From positions 1 to 36,642 of the forward strand of contig JBBDYH010000048.1 in NCBI GenBank assembly GCA_040901795.1: a stretch of 36,642 nucleotides of DNA, given 5' to 3'. Shown piece after piece: positions 20,001 through 28,127 of this stretch. Under the pieces are notes generated by a model. That model searched no databases, was not told the origin of the DNA, and saw nothing but the letters and a program-made list of their open reading frames with translations. The number at the start of each line of letters is the position of its first letter. Position 1 is the first letter of the stretch. The translations under genes and the position numbers were made by a program. Source of the DNA: JBBDYH01 sp040901795 (GTDB lineage Bacteria; Planctomycetota; Planctomycetia; Pirellulales; JALHPA01).

Positions 20001-23000
20001 TCGGAGAGCGCTCCGCCACTGCCGGTATTGCCTTGATCGTTCGTGACGATCTGCAGGCTGGCCGCGCCGTTGTAGTTGGCCGTGGGAGCGAAGGACAACC
20101 CGTTTAAGGCCGCGTTGATGTTGGCCACCGTCCCGGTAAAGGTCATCACCGCATCGGCCGTGCCGTCGCCAGCGGTGAACGAGAGACCCGTGGTCTGACT
20201 GAGCGTGATCGCGCCGTTCGTGGCCGTCAGCGTCACTTCGACCACACTGCCCCCGGCGTCCAGGTCAGCAATGCTAATCGGATTGCCGTTGCCGCTGGAG
20301 AAGATGAGCGCCGTATCCTCAGTGGTGCTCTGCGGGCCGGGCACCGTGTTCAGCGGCGCGTCATTGACGGCGTTGACCGTGATGTTCACCGTGTCCGTGT
20401 CGGAGAGCGCTCCGCCGCTGCCGCTATTGCCCTGGTCGTTGGTCGCGATCTGCAGGCTGGCGGCGCCGTTGTAGTTGGCGGCAGGCGCAAACACCAGGCC
20501 ATTCAAGGCGGCGTTGATGTTGGCCACGCTGCCGGTGAAGGTCATCACCGCGTCGGCGGTGCCATCCCCGGCGGTGAACGAAAGCCCCGTGGTCTGGCTG
20601 AGCGTGATCGCGCCGTTCGTGGCCGTGAGCGTCACCTGAACAGAACCAGCCCCTGCGTCCAGGTCCGCAATGCTGATCGCGTTGCCGTTGCCGCTGGAGA
20701 AGACCAGCGCCGTATCCTCAGTGGTGCTCTGCGGGGCTGGGATGCTGTTGACCGGAGCGTCGTTGACGGCGTTGACCGTGATGTTCACCGTGTCGCTGTC
20801 GGAGAGCGCTCCGCTGCTGCCAGTGTTGCCCTGGTCGTTCGTGACGATCTGCAAGCTGGCCGCGCCGTTGTAGTTGGCCGTGGGAGCGAAGCTAAGCCCA
20901 TTCAGCGCCGCGTTGATGTTGGCCACGCTGCCGGTGAAGGTCATTACCGCGTCGGCGGTGCCGTCGCCAGCGGTGAACGAGAGACCCGTGGTCTGACTGA
21001 GGGTAATCGCTCCGTTCGCCGCCGTCAGTGTCACTTCGACCGCACTTCCGCCTGCATCCAGGTCCGCAATGCTGATCGGATTGCCGTTGCCGCTGGAGAA
21101 GACCAGCGCCGTATCCTCATTGGTGCTCTGCGGACCAGGGACAGTGTTCGTTGGCGCATCGTTGACCGCGTTGACCGCGACGGTGGTTGTGCCCACGTTG
21201 CTGGAGTCGGTGCCATCGGAGGCTACAAAGGTGACTGTGCGGGCCGTAGTATTGGGTGTCTGGGAAGTGTTGTTGTAAGTGATCGTTCGCAAAACCTGCT
21301 GGTAATGAGCGGCGGTATCCGCGCCGGACAGCGTCAAGACGCCAGTGACGCTGTCGTAGCTAGCGATAATGCTCGTGCCCGAAGTATCTGCCGCCAAAAC
21401 CTCGCTCGTGCCGTCGAGTAGGTTTGTGATGGTCACGGTCAGCGAGACCAGGTTCGCGTCGTCCGCATCGGAAAGTACAGCGTCGACGTCGGCGATCAGC
21501 ACCGGCGCACCCTCGCTAAAGCTGGTTGCGAAGTTGGCTCCGGCCTGGCCGGAACTATTGTTTGCGTCCAGGTCCAACACCGGGGGTTGATTGAGACCGA
21601 CGAGGGTGATGCTTCCGGCGCCAAGCACAGGCGATGCATTCAAAGCGACGTTGCTGACGGTCAGAACGCCGCCTGTTCCGGTCGAGGTATCGACGACGTC
21701 GTTGACCGTCAGATAGCCGGAAGCTGTAATCGTTACCGATCCGCCTGAACTTGGATTCCCAGTCGTAATGCCGACGGTCGTTCCCACCGTCCCCACGGTC
21801 AGATTGTCAGCGTCTCTGAAGTCCAACGAGCCATTTATGTCGGCCGACAGTGTGTCGACATCGTTGGTCGAGAGACTCAAGGTAAACGTGGCAGTCCCCG
21901 ATAATGCCAGACCCGAGGCCGAGAGCGACGCGGTCTGGCTGACTGAGCCTCCCGAAGCGAGCGTAAGATTGCTCGCGCCGACATTAATCGACGCATTGAT
22001 GGCGATTCCTCCGATTCCTGAAACCAGTCGAAGATCCGACGTCGATGTGATAGCGCCGGCAACGGTCAACGTGCTCGAGCCCGCTGAAATCGTCGTGGAG
22101 TCGGTGAAGCTTACCGAGTTGACCGTCACGGGCGCAAGGCTGTCGCTTCGCCCGAATGCGACACTCGCGAAGCCGGATTGGATGAGGGCCAACTTGGCGG
22201 GTGTTAAATCGAGTTGATTGGCAGCGATGGTGGCACTGCCGAGTTGCATTGCGGCACCGGTGGTTCCTGGACGGAGCGTAAGATTGCCGCCAACGCCGGA
22301 GACGTTTCCGCCAAGCGTGATTTCGTCGGCGGAGACGACAAGCGTATTCGTTCCAATGTCCAGCGTGGAATTAAAGACAGCCGTGGCAGTCCCCGCGGCA
22401 AGGCTCGATAGCCCCGTCACCGACACGGCATTGTTAAAGGTGATGTCGGTGTTAGTCGTGATCAAATCGCCGGCGACCGAGGTGACACCAGTGCCGCCGT
22501 ATGTTTGCGCCCCCGTGGTGCGTAGTACGCCGCTGAGTTGAATCGAGCCGGTGTCGCCGCCATTGTCGGCCACGGTTACGCTCGTGGCGCCGGCAACCCC
22601 GGCCGCTCCGCCGCCTATGTTGTTGAGGCTGATGTCGTTGCCGGTGATCGTAAGGGCCGCCAGCGAGTTGGTCGCACCCATCGCGCCGCCGACAGTCACG
22701 TCGCCGGTGCCCGCGGTTAAGGTCAACGTCCGTGTTCCAGCCGTGTTGCCATCGACCGTTCCGAGTAGCTGAATGTTGCCCCCGGCGCCGGTTGTGCCAC
22801 CGGTTCCGCCGACCGCCGAGAGCGTGCGGTTGCCCGTCAGAGTGATCGCATCATTGATCGTGATGTTCCCGGCATTGCCACCGGCGCCCGCGCCGCTGCC
22901 GTTTCCGCCTGTGGTGCTAATGCTACCGCCCAATGTGATTGCGCCAGACGTGGCGTCCAGGACTACCGCGCCGCCGTCGCCCCCGGCAAAGCCGGCCGTC

Positions 23001-25540
23001 GTGGCGGTTCTTCCCAAGGCATTGATCGTCTCGACCGATACGGTACTGCCTGTGATGGACACCGAACCTGCATTTCGGCCCGGGTTGTTGGCCAGGTAGG
23101 TGCCGCCCGACGTGGTTATCGTCCCGCTCACGGTCGCCGTGCCCGTGGCTGTGATCGTTACGTTACCCCCGGCGAGATTGGTTCCGCCGGTCGTGTTGAT
23201 ACTGCCCGCGGTTACACTGGCGCCGCTGATGGTGACCGCGCCCCCTTGCGTGCGGATCGTGTCGCTGGTCGTCATGCTGAAGCTTCCGACGCCATTGCTG
23301 TCAGCGTCGGCGAGAATCGTGAGTGACCCCGTTGTTGCGGTCAGGTTAAGGACGTTGTCGCCGAGGTTACTGATGGTGATGTTTCTGGTCGCTTGCAGAA
23401 TGATATTGGTGGAGTTACTCAGGCCCTCCAGTTCCGTTTCATAGATCGTCGTTGGTCCCGTGTCTGCGCTCAGAATTTGGCCGATGCCGCCACTGGGATT
23501 GCCCGAGAAGGTGGTCGTTCCGTCGGCGGCGCCGTCGCCAGAACCGTTGGCGATCGTGATATCCAGTGGATCCAACAGCAACGTGCCCATCAATCCATTG
23601 GCAGCAGTGAGGTCTGCGCTGCCACGAAACGTCAGATTCTCCTTACCCGAAACTTCGACCAAGCCGCCGTCCCCCGCCGTGCTTCCGCCGCGCGCGGTCG
23701 CATGCCCATAGAAGTGTGTGTTGAGATCGGACCATACGACCACAGTCCCGCCGTCCCCCTCGACAAGCGCATCAGCATGGATCCGGCAGCCGGCTGTGAC
23801 CAAGGCGTATTGTGAATTGGGAATTTCGGGGTTGTGGCCCTGGAAATCGCCGCCGATCAGCACGGTTCCGCCACCCGCGTCTCCGGAGGCGTTGATTACC
23901 GCGGAGTCGAGCAGTGCCACCACCGGTCCCAGCACTTCGATCCTGCCGCCGACACCGCCCGGTGCTGCCGAGACATCGATCGAGCCGCGAACTAAAGTCT
24001 CTGAAGCGCTGTGAATGCTTACATAACCGCCATGCGCCGTGACTGAGCCGGTAACGTCAATGGCCGTTGCGCTGGCATGAAAGCCTTGACCAACGTGCAC
24101 TGAGCCTTCGACCAGCAACGCGCCGTCCGAATCGATGATCAGACCGTCATCCAGAGTTTGGTCTGCGATCACCAGAAGATCGTTTCCTCCGCGACCCAGC
24201 ATGACCACTTCGCTGAGTGTGCTCCAGGTGGCCCCGCCGAGCAGCGGATCGTACCACGCCGAATCAGGTCGCGCGGAATGTGTCACGCCATCGATGCTGA
24301 CTTCGAGAAATCCATCGGCCGTCAGCCACTCTCGAACCACGTTGTCGCCGGCATCACCGTAGATCGTCAGTTGACCGGACGTCACGTCAAAAACGACAGT
24401 GGAGAACGTCGAAGCCAGCACCTCGTGGCCAGTGTCGACATCGTTTGACAAGGACACGCTTGCGCCGCTGGTGAGCACGATGGCCAAGTTGTCAATCGTC
24501 TTGTCCACTTCGAGAGGGCCGTCTAGCGAGGCACGGTTGGCAGCGGAAAGCTCCGGCCGATGCGACTCCCCGTTGATGCTTGGTGAGAGCGCGACCTCAG
24601 CGCCGCCACGATCTTGCTCCAGATTTACCTCGCCACCCACCGGCGTTGCGAAGTCATCGATGGCTACGACGTCGGCGCCGGTAAGGATGCCAATGGTATC
24701 AAGCAGCGCCTGGCCCTCGATGCTGCCTACGAAATTGCAGCCGTACAAAAGAAGTTTCGCGTCGGACGCGAGCGCGCCGCTCCAGGCATTCAGGTCACCG
24801 GCATACGCTTGCAGATTGCCCGAGTGGAGCGATATGTCGCCGAGCTTGATCGCTCCGTCAGCGCCATGGGCAAGCAAATGGACGGCATCGACGCCTTCAT
24901 GCTCTGCCAGCGCCTGGCCGATTTGCGTCATGCCATCGCGCGCTGCGTCGAGCATTACCACTTCCAGCCTGCGCCCCTCCGCCGACGCATTGAGCACGTC
25001 GTTGAGCAATTGCTCGTAATTCTCGATGTCGGGGTCGATGAACACCAACTCGAGCCGGTCGTTCGGATGGGATTCTGTTTGACTTTCCAGTGCGGTCTTA
25101 TTGGACAGCGCAAGCAGATCGTACGACTCATCGGAGAGCAGCAGAAACTCAGATCCCTCAGTTACTAACGATTGAGCGTCGGCAATCGGCGCATCAACTG
25201 GCGCGTCGCCATCGGCCTCCGCGCCCACGTCCAGCGGCAGTGCCGTTTCCACGCTAATCGCGGTCGGCGAGGTGGAGGCATCGGCCAGTGAAACATCAAG
25301 CGCGCTCTGCCATTGGCTGGCCGCCGCATCAAAAGTGCTCGCTATGACTTCTGGCGCTGCTGCATCGTTCGGTGCTCCTCCGACAGGAGTTACGCTGTAG
25401 AGGATGCGGTCTTCAAGGCGCGCCAGATCGAGCGGCTGTGCGGGGGCCGCCGATTCGCAGTCGCCAGCTACGAGCGAACGACGGTGGCGCCGCCGCGGGA
25501 GACGAGCCCACGCGAGAACTTGCAAAAACATGATAGCCAA
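14015..25540 (-). CDS. Giant repetitive surface protein (DUF4347, FHA-like helix, cadherin-like repeats, C-terminal anchor)
   Basis: A 3841-residue open frame. TTG at 25540 is the outermost start, and ATG at 25531 is an alternative. Order: basic leader (RLPRRRHRRS, 13-22); LEDRILYSVTP (42-52), resembling the planctomycete LEPR-XLL motif; DUF4347 (about 163-325), with HLLAHG and LLLYGC; a Gly/Thr/Ser-rich filamentous-haemagglutinin-like beta-helix (about 440-1300); a 143-residue domain (1316-1458); 14 repeats of about 133 residues (1459-3317); a second copy of the bracketing domain (3318-3464); two cadherin-like domains (about 3466-3655); a charged linker; and a membrane segment near 3810-3830 followed by RRGQKDG. 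This fits a long cell-surface adhesin or matrix protein with its C-terminus held in a membrane. It is divergent from a secretion-type operon, the likely export route. The ligand is unknown. Confidence 0.88.
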   Translation of the reverse strand: MAIMFLQVLAWARLPRRRHRRSLVAGDCESAAPAQPLDLARLEDRILYSVTPVGGAPNDAAAPEVIASTFDAAASQWQSALDVSLADASTSPTAISVETALPLDVGAEADGDAPVDAPIADAQSLVTEGSEFLLLSDESYDLLALSNKTALESQTESHPNDRLELVFIDPDIENYEQLLNDVLNASAEGRRLEVVMLDAARDGMTQIGQALAEHEGVDAVHLLAHGADGAIKLGDISLHSGNLQAYAGDLNAWSGALASDAKLLLYGCNFVGSIEGQALLDTIGILTGADVVAIDDFATPVGGEVNLEQDRGGAEVALSPSINGESHRPELSAANRASLDGPLEVDKTIDNLAIVLTSGASVSLSNDVDTGHEVLASTFSTVVFDVTSGQLTIYGDAGDNVVREWLTADGFLEVSIDGVTHSARPDSAWYDPLLGGATWSTLSEVVMLGRGGNDLLVIADQTLDDGLIIDSDGALLVEGSVHVGQGFHASATAIDVTGSVTAHGGYVSIHSASETLVRGSIDVSAAPGGVGGRIEVLGPVVALLDSAVINASGDAGGGTVLIGGDFQGHNPEIPNSQYALVTAGCRIHADALVEGDGGTVVVWSDLNTHFYGHATARGGSTAGDGGLVEVSGKENLTFRGSADLTAANGLMGTLLLDPLDITIANGSGDGAADGTTTFSGNPSGGIGQILSADTGPTTIYETELEGLSNSTNIILQATRNITISNLGDNVLNLTATTGSLTILADADSNGVGSFSMTTSDTIRTQGGAVTISGASVTAGSINTTGGTNLAGGNVTITATGTATVSGTITTSGGTYLANNPGRNAGSVSITGSTVSVETINALGRTATTAGFAGGDGGAVVLDATSGAITLGGSISTTGGNGSGAGAGGNAGNITINDAITLTGNRTLSAVGGTGGTTGAGGNIQLLGTVDGNTAGTRTLTLTAGTGDVTVGGAMGATNSLAALTITGNDISLNNIGGGAAGVAGATSVTVADNGGDTGSIQLSGVLRTTGAQTYGGTGVTSVAGDLITTNTDITFNNAVSVTGLSSLAAGTATAVFNSTLDIGTNTLVVSADEITLGGNVSGVGGNLTLRPGTTGAAMQLGSATIAANQLDLTPAKLALIQSGFASVAFGRSDSLAPVTVNSVSFTDSTTISAGSSTLTVAGAITSTSDLRLVSGIGGIAINASINVGASNLTLASGGSVSQTASLSASGLALSGTATFTLSLSTNDVDTLSADINGSLDFRDADNLTVGTVGTTVGITTGNPSSGGSVTITASGYLTVNDVVDTSTGTGGVLTVSNVALNASPVLGAGSITLVGLNQPPVLDLDANNSSGQAGANFATSFSEGAPVLIADVDAVLSDADDANLVSLTVTITNLLDGTSEVLAADTSGTSIIASYDSVTGVLTLSGADTAAHYQQVLRTITYNNTSQTPNTTARTVTFVASDGTDSSNVGTTTVAVNAVNDAPTNTVPGPQSTNEDTALVFSSGNGNPISIADLDAGGSAVEVTLTAANGAITLSQTTGLSFTAGDGTADAVMTFTGSVANINAALNGLSFAPTANYNGAASLQIVTNDQGNTGSSGALSDSDTVNITVNAVNDAPVNSIPAPQSTTEDTALVFSSGNGNAISIADLDAGAGSVQVTLTATNGAITLSQTTGLSFTAGDGTADAVMTFTGSVANINAALNGLVFAPAANYNGAASLQIATNDQGNSGSGGALSDTDTVNITVNAVNDAPLNTVPGPQSTTEDTALIFSSGNGNPISIADLDAGGSVVEVTLTATNGAITLSQTTGLSFTAGDGTADAVMTFTGTVANINAALNGLSFAPTANYNGAASLQIVTNDQGNTGSGGALSDTDTVNISVNAVNDAPLNSVPAPQSTNEDTSLVFSSAGGNAITIGDVDAGGSAVEVTLTASNGAITLSQTTGLSFTAGDGTADAVMTFTGSVTNINAALNGLFFAPTAQYNGAASLQITTNDQGNSGSGGALSDTDTVNITVNAVNDAPVNSIPAPQSTTEDTSLVFSSAGGNAITIGDLDAGGSAVEVTLTATNGAITLSGTAGLTFSSGDGTADAVMTFMGTAANINAALNGLSFAPTANYNGAASLQIVTNDQGNSGSGGALSDTDTVNITVNAVNDAPLNTVPGPQSTTEDTSLVFNAGNGNLISIADLDAGGSPVEVTLTATNGVITLSQTTGLSFTAGDGTADAVMTFTGTAADINAALNGLVFAPAANYNGAASLQITTNDQGNSGSGGALSDTDTVNITVNAVNDAPVNSIPGPQSTNEDTSVVFSSGNGNAISIADLDAGANPVEVTLTASNGAITLSQTTGLLFTAGDGTSDAVMTFTGSVANINAALNGLVFAPAANFNGAASLQIVTNDQGNSGSGGALSDSDTVNITVNAVNDAPVNSIPAPQSTNEDTSLVFSSGNGNAISIADLDAGSSPVEVTLTATNGAITLSQTTGLSFTAGDGTADAVMTFTGSVANINAALNGLSFAPTTNYNGAASLQIVTNDQGNSGSGGALSDTDTVNITVNAVNDAPVNSIPAPQSTTEDTSLVFSSAGGNAITIGDLDAGGSAVEVTLTAANGAITLSQTMGLSFTAGDGTADAVMTFTGTVANINAALNGLSFAPTANFNGAASLQIATNDQGNSGSGGALSDTDNVAITVNAVNDAPVNTVPGPQSTTEDTALIFSSGNGNPISIADLDAGGSVVEVTLTASNGTITLAGAASLTFTSGDGASDAVMTFTGALADINAALNGLSFAPTANYNGAASLQLTTNDQGNSGSGGALSDSDTVNITVNAVNDAPVNSIPAPQSTNEDTALVFSSGNGNAINIADQDAGAGPIEVTLTATNGAITLSQTTGLSFSTGDGTGDAVMTFTGTVADINAALNGLSFGPTANFNGAASLQIAANDQGNSGSGGALSDTDTVNITVNAVNDAPINTVPGPQSTNEDTALVFSSGNGNAITIADLDAGAGPIEVSLTATNGAITLSQTTGLSFSSGDGASDAVMTFTGTVADINAALNGLSFAPTANYNGAASLQIITDDLGNTGSGGAQSDTDTVAITVNAVNDAPINTVPGPQSTNEDTALVFSSGNGNLITVGDLDAGDSAVEVTLTAANGTITLSQTTGISFTSGDGASDAVMTFTGTVADINAALNGLSFAPTANFNGAASLQLTTNDQGNSGSGGALSDSDTVNITVNAVNDAPVNTVPGPQSTDEETSLVFSAGNGNAIGIADLDAGAGPVEVTLTASNGTITLAGVSGLTFTSGDGASDAAMTFTGTITDINAALDGLSFSPMLNYYGAASLQIVTNDQGTSGSGGPLSDTDTVNITVNEVSDPPLLDLDYDNSSGDLGANFRASFSEDGGAVGIADADAMLSDIDDTDLVSLTVLINNLLDGASEILAANTVGTSITASYSSATGVLSLTGIDTVVNYEQVLRTVTYNNTSQNPNTTTRTIEFTAYDGVATSNLATTTVSITRQNDAPVANADAYSVNEDERLIVAAPGLLANDVDFDGDALAATLVSGPANGTLSLGLDGSFTYTPRANFNGSDIFTYRTSDGTTTSTATATITVNAVNDAPLGVADHYVVDNNAVLTVPVQGVLVNDSDIDGDTMRAVVLSGPEHGVLVLNADGSFTYTPDIGWGGNVTFSYQANDNTSSSNVVTVTISINAVVGPRVHTADDVGTVNAESTRDDGAGEQANDNNGHDLLLVNDKENAETGKSGRSLGDGWLHKRSYNYEKTAMRDATTKNFERDTVSILAASEPYGLTTRNQPRELTPVPVMQRSLADLSSELRAEGGVVEYGASQLMDDIDAIEEDLERSGLWKKLAYGTATALAGCLSLGYLLWTRRGQKDGTVL
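15149..15589 (-). repeat. Bracketing domain, copy B (C-terminal side of the repeat array)
   Basis: Residues 3318-3464 of the giant protein. The segment carries LLDLDYDNSSGDLGANF, SLTVLINNLLDGASEIL and LRTVTYNNTSQNPNTT. It is clearly homologous to copy A at 21167-21594 and different from the 133-residue units between them. Confidence 0.75.
15590..21166 (-). repeat. Fourteen tandem coding repeats of about 399 bp
   Basis: 5577 bases encode 14 units. Each begins VNDAP, continues with PQSTNEDTALVFSSGNGN and ADLDAG, and ends near GSGGALSDTDTVNITVNA. The unit is a cadherin/Ig-like beta-sandwich with Asp-rich loops (DLDAG, SDTDTV) that could bind calcium. Identity between units is high and patchy at DNA level. 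A tract of roughly 150 bases starting at 17841 recurs at 19437 (four units away), and one of roughly 100 bases at 17442 recurs at 20235 (seven units away). This suggests recombination between units. Confidence 0.9.
21167..21594 (-). repeat. Bracketing domain, copy A (N-terminal side of the repeat array)
   Basis: Residues about 1316-1458 of the giant protein. It reads VLDLDANNSSGQAGANF, SLTVTITNLLDGTSEVL and LRTITYNNTSQTPNTT, matching copy B. The two copies enclose the 14-unit array. Confidence 0.75.
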
Positions 25541-25972
25541 GCTTGCGCAAAAGCGCTTGGACGAGCTGCTACGCCGAGCGGCGGACGCGCGCCAAGGAAA
25601 ATCTTATAGCTGGTCTAACAACTGTACTTCATCGTTGGTGCGGGAAAAGCCGGTGATATCGAGTGTGCGGCGCCTGCTATATACAGCGGATGCATCGACC
25701 ATAACAGCCGGTGTCGGTCGTCAGGGCCTGCTCGCTGGTTGCGCTTGGGGAACGTCTGTTCGCAACGGTATGACTGCTACAGACGTTTTGTTTGTCGCGC
25801 TGCGCATACGTGGCCTCATTCCCTGGCAAACCGCCGGCAGATGTGGAAAACGCGGACCTTCGCTTCGGCCACCGTTCGATAAGAAGATGCGGGTTACCGA
25901 AGGACTTGCGCACCCGGTGCGGGCCTACGATCGTTAGCGGCGGTATGAATGTGCTACGCGTTTCAGTCACCT
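25541..25972. other. Divergent intergenic region between the giant protein and the export operon
   Basis: About 430 bases that must hold the promoters of both transcription units. A TATAAG sequence on the minus strand near 25600 could be a -10 box for the giant gene, but no matching -35 box is convincing. A six-base inverted pair (CCAAGC 25537-25542, GCTTGG 25555-25560) lies just upstream of the ATG at 25531. Open frames here look like chance. Confidence 0.4.
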
Positions 25973-28099
25973 ATGACTTGGCGTTTCGCCGGCCTCCTGC
26001 TCTTGGAACTCGCCCTGGTGGCGGTGTGGGGGTGCGGGGGGGCCGCGCGCGATCGCCCTAATCTATCAGTGTTTTCGACGATGTTGTTAAGCACTTCTGA
26101 GCGCCAAGCCGGTGGACCGGAGAATGTGATCGGTGCGAGTAAGCCGAGCAATGCGGCTCCGGCTGTGCATCCATCCAGTCGGTCGTCGACGGCAGTCGGG
26201 GCGATCGAATCGATGCGAGAATTGCCACAGTCCATCGAAATAAATCCGCGGGCCGTGATGCCCGCGAACTTTTCCGAATCGCCCCTCAACAGTGACCAAA
26301 CCGTATTGTTAACTGCTGCGCGGCAAAGCGGCCAGGCGGATTCAACATGGTCCCCGGCTCCTGGTCCATTCGCTGTTCGGACAAATCCACCGATTGTTAC
26401 AACTTCAATCGGGACCGCATCGACCAACGCTGCTGCCGTTGGCCTGGCACCGGAGGCGGTCTGGTGGAGCGACCGTGTCGGCATGGTGCTTCGCGATCCG
26501 GAACGGGCGGTTCGCACCGACCTGGAGCGGTTGGCTTATGAAGCCCTTGTGTATTCGGATCAAATCAAAGCTTTGCGAACCGTGCCGCTGTCGGTGGCCA
26601 AGGAAACTTGCATAGCCGAGTCGGAATTCGATGCCAAGACGTTTGTCGAGTCTAAGTTTCGCGACCTTAGCGACCCTGTAAGCGACACGCTGACCACGGG
26701 CGGGCCGCCGCGCTTGAATGAGCATCGCTGGGCATTCGACGCCGGCGTCCGCCAGAAGCTGGCTTCGGGCGCGACTGCATCGATTTCTCAACAACTAGGC
26801 CATACCAACAGCAATTCCTTGTTCTTCGTGCCGAATAATCAAGGCGCAGCCCGGCTGGCTCTAAATCTTACACAGCCCTTGCTCCGCGGCGCCGGCGCTG
26901 AATACAACCGCAGCCTGATCGTGCTGGCCAAGCTCGACACGCGCGTGGCGAATGACGACTTCAACCGCGAGCTGCAACAGCACTTGCTCGATATCTCTGA
27001 GGCTTATTGGGCGCTGTACGCCGAACGGGCGGGCCTCGTGCAGCGGCAATGGAGCTTAGAGCGCGTCGCCAGGCTGGCTAAAGAGCTGGAAGCCCGCAAG
27101 ATTATGGACGCGACGCCGAGTCAGGTCATTCATGTGCGCGCGGCGATCGCTCGGCGGAAGGCCGATCTGGTGCGCAATCATGCCACGATCCGCAACACCG
27201 AATCGCTGCTGTATCGGCTAACGAACTCGCCGGCGTTGGTCGAAGGCGCCGAAGTGGTGCCCCAGGAGCTGCCGGTCCTCGTGCCGCCGCAACTCGATGC
27301 GCGGTTGGCTGTCGAGCAGGCACTGCAACACCGGCCCGAGGTGGATGCAGCCTTTTACGAGGTACGCGCCGCCAAAGTACGATTGAACGTTTCTGAGCAA
27401 GATCTGTTTCCTTACCTCAACGCGGTCGTTGAGACATATGTTTCGGGCCTGGAGGGTCAATCCGATGTTGGCACTGCTTGGAGGGAGCAATTCGACGAAG
27501 GCGCTCCAAGCTACACTGCGGGTCTGACGTTCGAAATGCCGCTGGGCAATCACGGCGCACGAGCCCGGTATGCACAGCGACGGCTCGCGCTCGCGCAGGT
27601 CACCTATGCGCTTCGCAGCACGCTGACCACGGTCGCGTCCGAAGTGGATATCGCGGTGCGCGAGGTTCAAACGTTGTACGAGGAGGTCGCGGCGAAGATG
27701 CAGTCTGTCGTAGCTACACTGGTCGAGGTCAATCACCTCGAAGCGCGATGGCGCTTGTTGGCCCGAGACGAAGGCGTCGCAAGCCTGGCCTTGGAAGACC
27801 TGCTTCAAGCTCACGAAAGGTTACTTGGCGAAGAACTGTCGCTGGCCCAATCCATGGCCGCGTACAGCATCGCTGGGCTCGAACTGCGCCGGGCCACGGG
27901 TACGCTCCTTGATGTTGACGAGTCTGTCGTGCCAGGCGGCTGGAGTAATGGCCCGGCCATGCCGGAAGAGATTCCTGTGCCGGAATCCGCCCGAACAACG
28001 TCGAGCGTCGCAGCTACGTCGGCGATGCGGTTTGGGCGCGGCCGCCGGCTGACAAAGTCTCTCAGCACATCGGGGAGTTCGTTCCGCGCGCGTCGCTGA
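25973..28099 (+). CDS. TolC-family outer-membrane channel lipoprotein
   Basis: About 708 residues. Starting at the ATG at 25973 gives a lipoprotein signal (MTWRFAGLLLLELALVAVWGC) with VWGC as lipobox. An ATG at 25949 adds eight residues. A Ser/Pro/Ala-rich stretch of about 150 residues follows, then two TolC-type halves. The first includes LNLTQPLLRGAGAEYNRSL and a long helix with ISEAYWALYAERAGLVQRQ. The second includes AVEQALQHRPEVDAAFYEVRAA and LTFEMPLGNHGARARYAQRR. TolC proteins form trimeric channels through the outer membrane and periplasm, fed by HlyD-type adaptors. It is the first gene of a four-gene operon, 28 bases ahead of an adaptor gene. It is longer than typical TolC because of the N-terminal low-complexity region. 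Confidence 0.85.
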   Translation: MTWRFAGLLLLELALVAVWGCGGAARDRPNLSVFSTMLLSTSERQAGGPENVIGASKPSNAAPAVHPSSRSSTAVGAIESMRELPQSIEINPRAVMPANFSESPLNSDQTVLLTAARQSGQADSTWSPAPGPFAVRTNPPIVTTSIGTASTNAAAVGLAPEAVWWSDRVGMVLRDPERAVRTDLERLAYEALVYSDQIKALRTVPLSVAKETCIAESEFDAKTFVESKFRDLSDPVSDTLTTGGPPRLNEHRWAFDAGVRQKLASGATASISQQLGHTNSNSLFFVPNNQGAARLALNLTQPLLRGAGAEYNRSLIVLAKLDTRVANDDFNRELQQHLLDISEAYWALYAERAGLVQRQWSLERVARLAKELEARKIMDATPSQVIHVRAAIARRKADLVRNHATIRNTESLLYRLTNSPALVEGAEVVPQELPVLVPPQLDARLAVEQALQHRPEVDAAFYEVRAAKVRLNVSEQDLFPYLNAVVETYVSGLEGQSDVGTAWREQFDEGAPSYTAGLTFEMPLGNHGARARYAQRRLALAQVTYALRSTLTTVASEVDIAVREVQTLYEEVAAKMQSVVATLVEVNHLEARWRLLARDEGVASLALEDLLQAHERLLGEELSLAQSMAAYSIAGLELRRATGTLLDVDESVVPGGWSNGPAMPEEIPVPESARTTSSVAATSAMRFGRGRRLTKSLSTSGSSFRARR

Positions 28100-28127
28100 T
28101 CTCGTTTACAAGACGAAAAAGCTGGTC

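Noticed and set aside
15590..21166. CRISPR-like regular repeats
   Set aside because: The period is about 399 bases and the repeats are in-frame protein units, not short repeats with unique spacers.
21768..23815. Long plus-strand open frames opposite the giant gene
   Set aside because: They mirror the repetitive, GC-rich coding strand of the giant protein, share its 399-base period further left, and lack starts with ribosome binding sites. They are antisense shadows.
25404..25937. Plus-strand frame of 177 codons between the giant gene and the TolC gene
   Set aside because: It begins inside the giant gene's N-terminal coding sequence on the opposite strand, is Arg/Ala-rich, and has no motif. 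The region is better read as a divergent promoter region.
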